From Phymatolithon calcareum (lineage: Eukaryota; Rhodophyta; Florideophyceae; Hapalidiales), in contig OZ345354.1 of NCBI GenBank assembly GCA_977006965.1, forward strand, positions 2,108,001 through 2,172,000: a stretch of 64,000 nt of DNA. The letters are read 5' to 3'. The notes under the pieces were generated by a model. It was not told where the DNA came from. It searched no databases and saw only the letters and a list, made by a program, of their open reading frames with translations. Both the position numbers and the translations under genes were made by a program. Positions 9,815-22,412 of this stretch are shown here, in pieces (position 1 is the stretch's first letter; each line of letters starts with the position of its first letter).

Positions 9815-12797
9815 TTTCTTTCCGAAGACCCACTCCTTGCAGAGACATTGTCGGGGTGCATTCGCTTGCCTTGGCACAGGCTGACTGTCTCGATGGGGCA
9901 GTGATTGCATGCGGTTTCGTTCGCTGTGGCGCCGACTGGCGGCACTGGAGGGAGGTTCGCGATAATGGAAGACACTGCCGCAGGGGGACGAAGAGGGCTG
10001 CTCGAGGAAGGATATCATATCATACATTGGTGTCACCACGACCAAGGAGCAAGACAAATTTACACTTACTGTAGTGTAAGTTGCCGCGGAGGAACGGACG
10101 GAGGGAATGAGACCGGGAATTCAGTGTACTGTATTCACGGTAAACGTGCACATGATCATAGATCTTCACGTTATTGATACGGCAAAAGTTATAGTCGTTC
10201 TCACCACTCACACGACCTTCACGAACACATACGTAACATTCCCAGAAGCGCGCTGTATACCCAATGAGATTCAGTGCTGCTTGTTGATCCATAAATGCTG
10301 TCGAAATATGATAGCGTTTACACTGTTTCATTCAATTCAAATTCTCGGTATATAAAGATATTTTCCTAACATAAATTTTGCACTATCATACGTGGTATCA
10401 CGCCGGCACGGAAGCTGGCGCTTCAAGAACACTTACACCTAAATATACTAATTTACTGTATCATACTGTTTATATCATACCGTCTGGATGAGATCAGGCC
10501 GAAGCTCGATGGAGGGCACGGCTCTGGTATCATACAGTAATTGTTTTCCTAAACCTGCTGCTCGTTCATGGCATAAACGGGGCTTCTAAAATGTGTTGCT
10601 GTTTCATTCATTCTGAATGAAGCAGCACACCGAAGCGAGGGATCTCGACACTGGGTTTCAATGTTGACGGCAAAGTCAATCAATGAACCTGCTTCGTTGC
10701 TCAACTTACGCCCAGTTTCATCCGTTACACAGTATGATACTGTATTAACAAGGCAAGGAACGTTCCTTCCAAAATTTGCTTAGGGATCAGACAGAGCACA
10801 CTAAGCTTGCATTCACAGTGCCCCATGGCTAAGTTTTTTCCTCCGATTTACATGGGAATCAGCTCCACGTTTTTTATTGCGGGATACTATACAGTGTGAT
10901 ACTGACTTAAACCGTCCAACTTTGCATCCCCATGTCTCGTTCAGGTGTTCTGAATCTTAACCGTTTTCCCGGTAGGAATGGAATCGCAGTAACTCATTCT
11001 TTGGCCTCATCTGAGACTGCACATTAATGATGATCATTCCGGTAATGAAGTTTTGCCACCTGTTACATTATAGTACATTAAAATCACGGGGAGCACCTCA
11101 CCTCAACTAAATTACTGCATTCCACATAGATGCAACCCAATCACAATATGATACGGTACAGGACAGTACAATACGATAAAGTTAACACAGTTTCATCTGC
11201 CCCCCCAGGCACCGCACCGAGTGCCGGCTGGTTTGTTTACTGTACTTCTTTCTTCCTTCGAACTTTGTCCAAATCATGATGTTTCATCGGCACGTTGAGG
11301 ACGGACACCCAGTGTACGCCATCTCCACGGATGCAAACCCGGGTTACGAAACCTCCGTTCCCGATTCAAATCTCTTGCAACGGGTTGCGATGCTGTGTCC
11401 AACCATCTGCGTCGCCCGTGCGTGTCTCATTGGTCACTCTCCAATCACCTTTTGGCCTCATACAATTGCCACAACCTGGTGCCCGCACCAGACAAGGTGC
11501 CCCCGCGTTTCACCACTCTGTCTCCCCGTCTCTTCCCACCGTCTATCCGCACAGTTGCTTCTGCGCCACACACCTCTCCTAATCAAGTTGGCGCTTCACC
11601 CTATCCAAACTTACTTACTGCCTTCGTAGATGTAGAGCTTGTACGCCCCGCCATAAATGCTTTTGTGAAATCGCGTCTCCCCTCTACGACGCTGCACGTC
11701 TCTGCTGTAGTGGTAAGCTGGAAGAGAATGAATATGTGCGCGCTATATCGAGGGTGTTGGAGAATATGGTCGTGGTGCGTTAGGTAATAAATTCCCACGT
11801 GCGAGCTTCCCTGCACGAGGACACTATGCACGAAGCATCCATGAAATATGATCTATGTCAATGGAAGATCGGGCACGGCAGCGGCAACGTTGTGCCAGTG
11901 CAATGACAGTGAGGTTAAGTGTGAACTGCGTGCAACTGTCTCAATCTCTCCGCACTCTCCATCCACCGCTCCAACCGACAGCTGAGCATTTCGAGGCGAC
12001 GCACAGCAAGCGGTTAGGAGCGCAAGCCGAATTCAAGTCACGTCGCTGGATAACGTGATCATGAAGGGAATCACCAACCGACTGAACCATATCTTCAACT
12101 TCATTGGGGAAGGTGGAATGCCCCACGGAGTCGTATCTAGCCTGGGCTTTTCGACCGTTCGTCAGACAGGTCTTACCTCTGAAGCATATTGTCTTCCAAG
12201 CAATTGGAATCTCACTTTGGATCGTCATGGAGCACCCTTGAAAAAAGGCTGCAAAACAGTCTGTTCTCCGGTGTTAATCACACGAGGCATAAGGCGTGCC
12301 AGCGTGGCGCTCTCTTCAGTTTATGTTAAAAAAAAAGGGAACTTCTCCCCCTGTTCCGCAAATGCACAATTGTGAGCTCCCACGGCTTGATACACGCGGT
12401 CGGTCGAGGAAGCCCGCGGAGCTGAAGTTCATAAATTATTATCTCCTCCCGGAAGATATTTTTCACACCTTAAAATCCATGTCGGGTAATTACTGTGCAC
12501 AGGAGTTGAAAATTTTCAAACAACTCATGATTTAAGCCGCACGTGGGACATAAACGAACAAACCCTTGAAGCAAGAAAACAATCTAATTCACCCCCTGCT
12601 CTAAACGGATACAACCACCTTGCATACATGCACCTCATTGCATCCAAATATCCACTTCGTACCTGTCAATGAAATTTCAAACAAGCACTTCCTCTTGTCC
12701 AAACCCTACTTAACACCTTCCGACTCGCGAAGACACCAAAAGTCTTAGTCAACTACCCGCGTCATTCCCCACCCTGCAAACCATCAGTTCCAACACC
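9815..12797. other. Intergenic region rich in GTATGATAC-like motifs
   Basis: No gene is supported. Between about 10380 and 11180 the motif GTATCATAC/GTATGATAC and relatives (TATCATACTG, GTGATACTG, ATGATACGG) recur in both orientations near 10384, 10460, 10475, 10530, 10735, 10895 and 11147. Open frames at 11276-11787 and 12055-12375 show no domains and overlap one another. Confidence 0.5.
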
Positions 12798-13513
12798 ATG
12801 TCCTTCATACCACCGTCACACAACGCCATCCCTAAATCAAATCTCTTCCTTGCCGTCACCACGGACAACTCGCACCACATCTCCGCCTCCTCCATAATGC
12901 ACAGCGTGGACACCACCGGTTCGCATCTCTCCCACAGCGTACTCTCCTCCGATGATGACATCCCTCGCTCCGTACGCGGTGCCGCGCCAGAGCAGCGTCG
13001 TCTAATCCGAAAGCGGCAGAACTCCGAGGTAAGTCGCTCTCCCCCATTCCCCTGCCATATCTTTAACTCCCCGGTTGCTCTCCTCTAACGCAAACCTATT
13101 CAATGATCCGCTCCACCGCTGAACAGTCTGCAAAGCGCTGTCGACAGCGCAAGAAGCTGCAAGTGGCGCGCACAGCAGCCGAAATGCAGCTGCAGACGCG
13201 TAGAGTGCACCGCCTGGAGGCGCTCGTGCAGCACCTCTCGCATCGATTGCACGAGGCGCAGTCGATGATCGAACATATTTCCGCCGCTCGTGCACCTGAG
13301 TCGCGAACGGACGCGCAGTACGATGTCAAGATCGAGGCGGCGAAAGTGGGGCCGGTGGAGAAGAACGCCCCGGAGCACGACGCGCTGCAGGATGGGACGG
13401 TAGTGCAGGTACAGGAGCTGCAGACGGTGCTCGGTGGCAGGCACGGTGCAGACGCGGACTCGGTCGCACTGGCGTTCAAGGTTGATGAGCTGGTGGACAC
13501 ATTGTGGGTATGA
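12798..13513 (+). CDS. bZIP-type protein lacking the Cys4 tail, paralogue 2 (2 exons)
   Basis: Exons are 12798-13028 and 13127-13513; the 98-bp intron starts GTAAGT and ends CAG, phase 0, at the family position. The 205-residue protein has R-S-V-R-G-A-A-P-E-Q-R-R-L-I-R-K-R-Q-N-S-E at the end of exon 1 and S-A-K-R-C-R-Q-R-K-K at the start of exon 2. The zipper follows, with V-H-R-L-E-A-L-V-Q-H-L. It is the most diverged member. The four cysteines are absent, the zipper is followed by an acidic and Gln/Val-rich end, and the upstream region lacks the clear CTATATAT box. The start ATG is the only one before a long Ser/His-rich leader, but M-S-R is replaced by M-S-F, so the start is less certain. 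It probably still binds DNA as a dimer, since the basic region is complete. Confidence 0.8.
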
Positions 13514-13591
13514 CGAGTTTCGCCGATTCTTGTCCAATGCTATTGCATTCCACTTTATATGTGTCCCATGCTTACCTTGTTCTTAACTATT

Positions 13592-13599
13592 TGTAAATA
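13592..13599 (+). terminator. Candidate poly(A) signal, bZIP paralogue 2
   Basis: TGTAAATA lies 79 bp after the stop, preceded by TTCTTAACTAT. It matches the 3' region of paralogue 1. Confidence 0.45.
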
Positions 13600-13899
13600 A
13601 ACTAAGATTTCTTAGAGTTTCCAATGGCGAGGTGAATGGGCAGCTCCACGCTGCTAGTTTCCACAGGTGCGTGTAGCCCCCGCTTTTATGTCGCTGTCCC
13701 AAGGCGGTCTCTTTTTCCTCTCGCGACTCTACGCCGCACAACTTGGATCGCGATAGTCATGCTGCTCGTGGTAGGTGATCTGTTGGGCCATACTTTCACG
13801 TGTCTCTCGTGTGTCTATGCGCTGCATCGCTGTCTTTTGCGTAGGTTGTAGTATATAAGCTAGTTAGTTCCTTCCTCTGAGTAAAGGAAGGTGGGGGAG

Positions 13900-14348
13900 T
13901 TCTGGATTTCGGCTCGAATGCTCGGCTCGTAGCACGCTCATCGTTGCCTGCACGGCCCTTCGACCACGCGGAGTCGGAGCTCTTCCCAACCTTCTTGGAC
14001 GCAACCGTCGTCATGCAAGCCAGCACGGAGACAACTGCGCTCAAGTTCCCTTTTCCCTTTTTCGTGCGTTCGTTCGAAGGTCGACGGCCAAGCCAAGGTC
14101 GCCGTCTGAGGATGACGTCGTCCCTATCCCGGAGGTTTCTGGACTTCGGCTCGAGTGCTTGGATCCTACACGCGTCACGCCTGTGAATCCCTTCGACCAC
14201 ACGAAGTCGGTGACTTCCCAACCCTTCTTGACCGCAACCGTTTCGCCGCACAAGCCAGTTCGGTGACATTCGCGCTCAAGGCCCCTGTCCACTTTTCGCG
14301 CGCCTGTCTCAAGGTCAAGGTCGCCGCCGGAGGACGACGCCGACGTCT
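13900..14348. repeat. Diverged tandem duplication, unit about 237 bp
   Basis: Two adjacent units begin with TCTGGATTTCGGCTCGA and TCTGGACTTCGGCTCGA. They stay alignable through CCCTTCGACCAC, CTTCCCAACC and the end GTCGCCG...GAGGA. Open frames on both strands cross it but show no domain. Just before unit 1, and again at 14728, is a GTATATAAGC motif that could be a promoter. Confidence 0.65.
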
Positions 14349-15125
14349 ACATGCTTAATCTGTCTGTTTGTCCTGGAGGTTTTGTTGGCTTGTCTTTCTT
14401 TCCTCCTCTTTTGTCTTGTCTCTCCCGCTCTTTTCTTCTCTCTCCTCTCTTGGGCTTTTCTCTCCCATGTGGCGTCGGGTTCTTTGGAGCTTGGCGCTAC
14501 AGTGCGCTTCTGTACTCGCGTAGAAAAGATGCCGTCTAGTTCCGGAACAGAGATTGTTTTGGAGCTTACTCGAGGAGTTAGGCATGCTTGGCAGTCATGG
14601 TCAGACGATTTTCTACTCCGGGCTCCGATATGTGAGGCCGAGTGCCGTCCAAGATCTGAATGGGACAGGGGCAGCGAACGTCAGACACGATGTTCAAGGA
14701 AGAACGATTATCGTTCTAGGGTAGCTCTGGTATATAAGCAATAATGCATCGGTTGCGACATTATTTTCAGTTGAAAGGCGAGCGTTTGTAACGTAGATCT
14801 ATATACCGTGTCCGACAAAAGGGCAAGTTGTTCACTGAACATAATTCCTGTTTTTACATTTTTGTCGATATTTATAGGTGACACAGATCTCGAACATAGG
14901 TTGGGGATATTTGATGATTTTTTGAGAGCTCCCGAAGCCTCACCTTGGAGTAACGGGGCAGCTAGGTTGTATCCTTTTTCCCAGCTCTCTCTGCCTTGAA
15001 CAGGAACAAAGCAATATATTAGAGAATTGTTCACCTCATCATATCCATGGGGATATGTGTTGATTTATTTTAAAAGCTCCCAAGGCCTCTCTTCAAAAGT
15101 AACAGGGCCGCCTTCGCACGATTTT
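14349..15125. other. Non-coding stretch with pyrimidine tract and internal duplication
   Basis: A C/T-rich tract fills 14360-14470. A diverged direct repeat of about 80-100 bp is seen around 14915-14965 and 15070-15110 (AGCTCCCGAAGCCTC compared with AGCTCCCAAGGCCTC). I cannot support a gene. Confidence 0.4.
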
Positions 15126-15617
15126 CTAAGCTAACGTAGTTTGACTATTCAGTATATCCTTGATTCGTATTTCTCTCCCGACAAGTGCTCTAGTGAGTCG
15201 CCTACATTCATATTCAATTTCAGGACTAATCTTGGATGAAGATAGAATGCGTTGGAGCGCGACCAGCTCAATCACGGCTGTGACACCAAAGTATGCACCT
15301 AGTACTGATTTTCTCCAAAGAGGTTCTCTGTTGAATATCAGCCGTAGGCATCGCAACCGTGTAGACCTTTCTCTTACGCGGAGAACCACTGGTAGATTGT
15401 TCGAATCAGTTGGTATCTCGAGCGATCTTCCCTCTTCTTCCTTTGCCCATAACTCAATTATTTCTTTTCGTCGCCCTTTCTTTGAGACTGAGCCCTCCTC
15501 CGCTTTATCGAGAGCTTACTGCAGATCTTCATATTTCTTGAGGCACTCTATGTCCTTGGTTGCCTCCTTAATGTCTTCATCTCTGCCAGAATCATCATAT
15601 CCATGCCAGACCTGCGT
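15126..15617 (-). pseudogene. Possible decayed hypothetical gene
   Basis: On the reverse strand one frame stays open for about 163 codons except for a single TAA near 15516-15518. The translation is charged and soluble (Asp/Glu/Lys/Arg-rich first half, then a Leu/Ile/Arg-rich half), the composition of a real protein rather than a random frame. No family is recognised. Upstream it is closed by a TAG near 15618 with no ATG in reach, so this would be an internal fragment. Treat as weak. Confidence 0.25.
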
Positions 15618-18605
15618 CTATCTTTGTTACTCCTCGGTGACACTTTGGGCGCTTTTATATATATCTTTACATATCCTCTTGAACATGCCTTCTCTATAAA
15701 CATCATGACAACACTGTGTTTCATGTGCGAATAATGGCCAGGGGCCATTCATGTCCGGCTTCCAGATCTGCTAGGTCGTCCATGGTCCTTCTTGGGCTCT
15801 CGCTGTTTTCTGGCCAGGATGCGCAGCAGTACTGGACGTCCAAGAAGCCGACGGCACAGTCTTGACAGAACATCTATCGCGCACAGCCTCAATTATCTCT
15901 CCACCACGTTCGCGACAAGACTTTTTCGCAGAAATGCTGACTAGAAGAGGTTCGGAACAGTTACAAGGCGATCGATTCGAAAAAAGGGGTGGGTTTTAGG
16001 TGCGTACATCATTCCCACAGGACATACTCGTGCGCATGACTTTGTTAAAACCTGCCTTCACATCGTGCACCCCACTTTCAATTTGTCACATGCGCCCAGC
16101 TATTGTGAATATGGGCTGGTATCTGGCACACAAAACGGAATCGAGCATTTGCACGTCCCCGTCCTCATAGCGCACGTCCAGTTAGTACATATGCGCTCCC
16201 CGCTCCATGAGAGGGTAGCCGAGTAGAATGGAGCCGTTCGCAGCCGTTCTGATGCTGCGATGCAGATACAATGGTACAACACGCACGGCTGGAGACAGAT
16301 GCGGAGCGTGCTAGCACATTGACGGGGCTTTAATCATTGGAGAAACATTGGCGGGTCGTGAATCAAAGTGCTCAGTGTACGAGGGAGTGCGCAGCGTGCT
16401 GCGATATCCAGCACAGGTGAACTGTTAAAGCCTCGCCCCGTAATATTTTCCCCCTTGGCTCCAAGGGAAAGTGCAGTAGAAGAAATTATATATTTTAAAA
16501 TTGACTCTCTTAAATTTGTCCGGCAGGCTCAGTCCATATCCATTGCCATTCCGTCAGCAGCATACATCAGTCCAAGTAAACAAGGAGGCTCGGAAGGAAT
16601 GGACCGACAGGTGGCGCTGCCCTAGAATACCCGCCGATGAATTGTGGACTTTGTTCAGCACGTTAATTTATATTCTCGCTCCGTCCGTCTGTACTCTAGC
16701 ACAATAATTCGATATCATATTCGATTGCCCTTATTCACGCAAGGACGCAAAAGACCCATTTAACCTGAGAACATGTATGCCCAGCTCACTGTTCTCACTT
16801 CAAGTCGAGTGTTCTGTCTTGTACAAGTCGACACTCGATGAGAATTCAGCCTTTCGCCCTGAACAACTGAACGAAGAGGGATAATCGCTAGTGGTCTTGG
16901 GTTCAACTGAGAGCAAGCAAAAGGCCCACCACCGCAGTTGTGATCAACATGGAGCCACGTCCCAATGACGAGGGAAAAAGCATACCGCCCCGGATCGGGG
17001 CTCAAGAGAAATGTCCTTGAAGATATAGCAATGTGTAGCTTTAAGTGCTGGTAGCCGGTTGGATCATTGTTTCCAATGCACATGAATTGAAGCATGGAAC
17101 GCCATGGCCACATCTGTCCACTGTGCTCATGTCCATAGCCATTTTGATCCTTTGTTACATCGGGAAGGCAGGCAGAATGACACGACTCTCCCTGTTTGGG
17201 ACAAAGGGAAGGGCATATTGGAAGAGGAAATTGACCACAGAATGTTATTCAGCGGAGTACGAGCATTGGGATTCTCTCCTTCCAATTCTTTTACAGCATG
17301 ACAGCGCAGAGATAGGATATTTTTAAGTTGAGCTACCAACTAATCTTCTGACACTTTGGGCGACTAAATCTATTGTAACGAGGCAAGGTGGCTCCAAGCT
17401 GCAAAAATGATCCACGCTTGCATGAACTCGACAATCTACAGGACGTTTGATTCCAAAAGGGATCTCGAGGGGCAATTGTTCCGCCTCCAGTACCCTGCTG
17501 GATCTACTGACGATTACATGGCGGAGGTTGAATTGTAAGGGAATAGGCTGAGATTTCCAGCAGATTCGATCCAATGTTGAATACTGTCTTATACTCGCAG
17601 ATCGGATCACAGGCAAGCAACAAGGAAACAAACGCATCGCGGAATGGGATCTAGAGATATGATACATTCGAATACCGTTTTGTAGCACCTGCAGGAGTGC
17701 TCCCCGTTGTGGGTAGACAGACGATCCTGCTCTGTCTTTGAAACGTGTTGACTTACAAATGTAAATTTGCAAACGATTGGCTGTTGGAAGTGCCTTGAAT
17801 TGATAAATAATCGTAATTTAATGCTCATTTTACTAGCTACGGTTTGTATCATAAACGGACTGGATTACGTACCTTAAGACCGGGTTGTTGTGAGCACCGG
17901 AGATCAGTACGGTTGGAACGTATGTAACGGATCATGAGGGGAACGATGGAACGGCCCCAGGATTAACAGTTCCGTCGCGCATTTGCGTCCAAACTCACCT
18001 TACACAACGGGGCATGCGAGATCGAAGAGGCCTTTGTCCAGATCAAATCAAGAGCGCCCCGGCGCTCAGGAGGACCCGAGTTTATTCTTCCGTGCAGCAC
18101 GAGCAAACTTGACGCTTTGTGTCAGCTTTTCCCACCGCTGGCAGTCCCATATGAGCCCTTCACGCTTCCGATATGCAATGTGACGAAAAGTGCTCATCTG
18201 CTCGAGGGTGGGACAAAATCTCCACTTATTCTACATGGTCAAGAATCACTCCATATGATGTGAACGTCGACGATAAATCTTCTCTGACTAAAAAAAGCTG
18301 GCATTGAAGGAGAAGAAGAAGTGGGAGTTTCTATTCAAAAGTTACCTACGCATCTGCAGACGCTTTGGGCACATTTGCGAAGGCCATGCGGTCACGGACA
18401 AGGTCTTGCATTGAAGGAGAACTGCGAGTAAGTGGATAACCAATGTCAAAATACATGTAATAAATGGCGATCGGCAGGACCTGCCCTCATCTCCGCTGTG
18501 CCGCACCGTTCACAAAAGGGCAAAAAGCAATCTCATCTTTATATACAATATGGTTACAAGAGATGAAGGTAGACACCACAGCGGGAACGAAAAAAGCACC
18601 TTGAA
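15618..18605. other. Non-coding stretch
   Basis: Nothing recognisable. The open frames, for example 17045-17326 and 17323-17772 on opposite strands, overlap each other and lack domains. Confidence 0.45.
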
Positions 18606-19252
18606 TTACTGCCACGATCTCCCCTCCAGTTCATCGGCGACCTCCGCCCCTTGTACTGCCCCCTCCCGCAAACCCCTTCCCGTCTCATTTGCTGTGGTGT
18701 TGCCAGTGCTATTACTAACCTGCGTCCAACTGGCGTGATTAGGCCCCGGAATCTTTCCTCCAAAGGATTCACCATGTGCATTGGTCGATAAGGACCGCAA
18801 GCACAATCCGCACGTCCCCCCGCTACATCCCTGTTGTCCGTTCCGACAGAGCGGTGTCGAGCGCACCGGGCCTGATGACGCACCCACAAGCGCTGCCAGG
18901 ACGGCTTGCGTCTCCTCCAAATTTCGCGCGAGATGCGCGACGACCATCTCTAGACGGCGAACCTTGTTCGCCTGGGCTACAATCTCGTCTGCTGTGCGGG
19001 CGCTTTCGATTTTCTTGCGCTCCCTGCAGCGCTTCGCCGACTGCACAGCACAAAGGATTGTCAATTTCGAAAGCGGGCATGCAAACGAGGAGGCGGCAAG
19101 CAGGGGAAACTTACCTCGGAGTTTTGACGTTTGCGGATTATGCGGCGTAATTCCGGCGGCGCGCCGCGAACAGAGAGGGGGAGATTGTCGTCGCCTTCAG
19201 AGGAATCTGGCGTGTGTGAGCGCATCGACGTAGGTCTTGCGCGGTGGTTCAT
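18606..19252 (-). CDS. bZIP-type protein with Cys4 tail, paralogue 3 (2 exons, reverse strand)
   Basis: Exon 1 is 19252-19115 and exon 2 is 19040-18606. The 74-bp intron (GTAAGT...GTGCAG) is the shortest of the family, phase 0 at the shared position. The protein is 190 residues. It has L-P-L-S-V-R-G-A-P-P-E-L-R-R-I-I-R-K-R-Q-N-S-E, then S-A-K-R-C-R-E-R-K-K, then the zipper with V-R-R-L-E-M-V-V-A-H-L and L-E-E-T-Q-A-V-L. The cysteine motif keeps the exact C-x6-C-x4-C-x2-C spacing and the flanking R-N-G. The tail is Ser/Thr/Asn/Gly-rich and ends W-Q as in paralogues 5 and 6. It is the only inverted member, so the cluster did not arise by simple tandem copying alone. The start is the first ATG after a TATATAAG box 153 bp upstream. 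Confidence 0.85.
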
Positions 19253-19397
19253 GCTGCCGGTTGGTTTGCTCAGCAGGTTGTGTGATGTGGGATGTGGAGG
19301 GAAGTGGATGGAAATGTGGACGGGAGCGAAGGGAGGGTGGTAGTAAAAGTCTTTTACAGCGTAGTGGAGTGGAGAATAAACCTAGATAGTTGGCAGA

Positions 19398-19405
19398 CTT
19401 ATATA
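19398..19405 (-). promoter_or_regulatory. TATA box of bZIP paralogue 3
   Basis: Read on the reverse strand it is TATATAAG, 153 bp before the ATG, within the 127-155 bp range seen for the other paralogues. Confidence 0.6.
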
Positions 19406-22179
19406 CTGGACTGTATCGTAAAAGCAGATGTGATAAGTTTTTTCACGTTTCATATACGATCGGGGGAGACTATCACCTGCCATACTGGCCGACGTGTCAC
19501 GGCACGTCTCCCAGAGTAGATGCCGATCTGTTTCAAATCCGCCTCTTGCAGACCGATGCGCCGTGCTGCACCAGAGAGTATCCAGGATCGGAATGATTCC
19601 GCTGTATTTCTGGCGTGGACCGGACAGCTGTAGGGATTCTCCCCGCTGCAGGATGTGTACCTTCGTCGCGATAGGGGAGGACGCAATAGAAGTAATTCTA
19701 TTCTATCTGAGGCTTCGCCGTCTGAAGCACTGAATGTGGGTATAGGCCGGCATGCACAGCGTCTTACAGTTGTTAATGCTATGAGACAGAGGACGGCATA
19801 GAACATAATCTATTTTATTTCCAGGAGATTTCCAGTACTGTATATGATCGTCCTGCTTGACATTCTGCACTGTAACCTTGAGGTCCAGTATGTAGTGAAG
19901 GACGGAAGTACGAGCACTATTTCTCAAAGTCATTACTTTTATGAGTAGTATACATTGGGACACAAGTCCTCCCTGTCCATTTCACGACATGAGAGCAACT
20001 GTAAACGTTTCGACGGGTTGTCCGCACTCTTCCCTCATTGCGCATCCATCGCACTGCAATACTCTCTGCTGTGCCACGCGTTGCACATTTAGTGACGAGA
20101 CACAATATGCTCCCAGTGCATCGACATTAAATGGTTAATGTACCGGAATTGCATTCTAAATGCGAAACCCGCCCCAGTATCGTTCCCATCACGAGCATAG
20201 AGAGCTCAAACTTGTTTCCGCAAGCTCGCGCCCATCCATATCCCGTGCCTTCCCAAATCGCTCAATATACGGCCATTGCGCCGTCGATTGCTGTATGCAC
20301 TCAGATATCTCACCTTCTCTCCCGCGGCTGCACGCGCGATCGCCACCTTGATGCCGCATTCTGCCCCGCATCAGGGAGCAAGCGGACCGAGGGCCAACCG
20401 TAGGTCAATATGCAAGACACTCGGGCGAGAGTTAAGGATGTGCTTTTGGCCGAGGAGATCGCAAAACGATACAGAGTTCGGATAATTGTGTGCTGTAATG
20501 TTCCGCAAGGGTTTCGTGTACTGTGTAATTCTGCACGTGTAGACTATCTTCGTTCTTCAGACTGGACTAACTAAAGCAGTCAGCCAGATCTTGTTTGTTT
20601 GCTGATGAAGAAGAAATGAAGATTATTCACATCTGCAGAAGCTTGGGGGAACTTTGTTTGTTTCTTGAGAAATTTCAGCGTTGAAAACTGCGACTTTTCT
20701 ACGCAGTAGAAGGAGACAATTCAGTGACGCAGCTGACCATTCCGCTACACTCTTCCTGTGGACGAGTAATTTCAGCAACCAGGAATACTGACCATGTACG
20801 TGCGAGGTAGTCACCGCATTTCATGAAAATATTTCATCTGAAGCGATACGTGCGCCTCTCGAATCGTGTCAAATCCGCTGGAATCACGAAAAGCTTGAAA
20901 TACACCGGATGTCTCAGAACTCACCCATAGGGCTTCTGTGAGGAGACGAATTGGCATGTCGCAAACGCCCCGTGTGCACATTTGCGCGCCCAAGGCCGAA
21001 AGATTTTGCATGTTAGTGAAGGCGAATTTACTTTCTTCCGTGACGCACTGTGTACATCAAAGGGAGGGCTTCCTTGTAATGCTTTTGTCAACATGGATCC
21101 GTTGCATTCCGACAGCACTAAGTTTCGTGCCATGTCAGAAGTGTTTCCCTGGTCGCCGCAAAATTGCATTCTCTCTCACATCCTTTACGGCCCTACGCAG
21201 AAGACGGAACTATCACTTCTTCTGCTGCTTCTTGGTACCTTGCCCGCACATCTTGCTCATTGCATGAAAGGGTAGTACTTCATCCTCGTTTTGCACTTGT
21301 CGAACACTACAACCATTGAGCAACTGCTTATAGAGCCGATGGAGTATTCTCTGACAAGCTCATATCCCCAAGGAGCAACATCCAGGTACAGTCCAGGCCA
21401 TGTTGCTGACAATCGTTTTCAGCTTCGATCTTGGTGTGTCCACCGTCATCGCTACTACTTCGCGTGACATCAAAATCGATCTCAAGATGCCTCGCTGCCC
21501 AAGCTCATCGTCAGTCTTGTTCTTCCGGATGTCAAAGTGATTGGGAATCCAAATACAGTATATTCTACAGTGTGTGCATCTTCCATGTCATGAAATATTG
21601 CACCGTATCCACATTTGTAGCCCCAACAGGAGCACTGCATCCACTAGGCTCGTGCAGTTGTCAAATTAGGAGGCCGAAAATCTCTCTTCCGGCTCTTTGG
21701 CACCGGATCAGTCGCATTGCCCAATGTAGGGGTGGACGCTGATCTGGGTATGGATCGAGCAACCGCAAGGATCATATACTCGTGCGATCTGCGATTGTAG
21801 AGCGACGCAGCGGCTCGCGACAGCTGTGTCGGGAACCAGGCCATGTACGACGCGCGAGCATAAGGCGTTTGCGTTGAGCGGGCCACCATGTCGAGACACG
21901 CAATTACTGCTGCGCATGGATGAGTTCTTTCTCCACTGTCAGCATGAAAATTAATCTGGCGGCAACGGTCTGACTTGAGTGTCGCCCAATTCTCAAAATA
22001 CTGTTGTCTATTGTAAAGGTGGCTAGTTACTCATCTGGAGATGAAAGGGCACCGTGATTCCTACTCTTATTTTTTAGCTTTCAGTCCTACACCTTATTCT
22101 GTGCCTCCCAATTCTCCTCTGTGCTCGGCTAGCGACAACAACAGACTCATCGATGATATATAAAACAAGACCAGAAAGA
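19406..22179. other. Non-coding stretch
   Basis: I see no gene, RNA or clear repeat. Frames near 20131-20403 and 20938-21275 have no domain and no codon bias. Confidence 0.45.
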
Positions 22180-22412
22180 GTATGAGAGCGCAGAAGATCG
22201 TGGAGAGATGATTAGCTAACGTGAACGTCCTAAATGGTTTCCAACCCGAGGACGGCGATATTAAGCTGCGCAGGGTCTGCACCTTGTGCAGCTTGGACAA
22301 CTGTTGAGACATTAAGTACCACTCGTATCTGTTAAGGTCTACTGGAGCCGTAAGGATGCGGCGTTGTTCCATCAGCTTCGAGAAATCCCGCAATAAAAGA
22401 AAGAAAGAGAAG
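22180..22412 (+). mobile_element. Truncated copy of the 24.8-kb retroposon family
   Basis: This stretch matches the 3' part of the element at 24777-25569. They share GAGATGAxTAGCTA, TCCTAAATGGTTTCCAACCC, ACCACTCGTATCTGTTAAG, TACTGGAGCCGTAAGGATG and the end AATCCCGCAATAAAAGAAAG. It is interrupted by a few short indels. The 3' end in an AAAG-rich tail is typical of retroposition. No target duplication could be found, and the 5' boundary is approximate. Confidence 0.65.

Noticed and set aside
13096-13537. Reverse-strand frames rich in Cys/Ser over bZIP paralogue 2
   Set aside because: Antisense of the second exon; the cysteines come from complementing GC-rich coding DNA.
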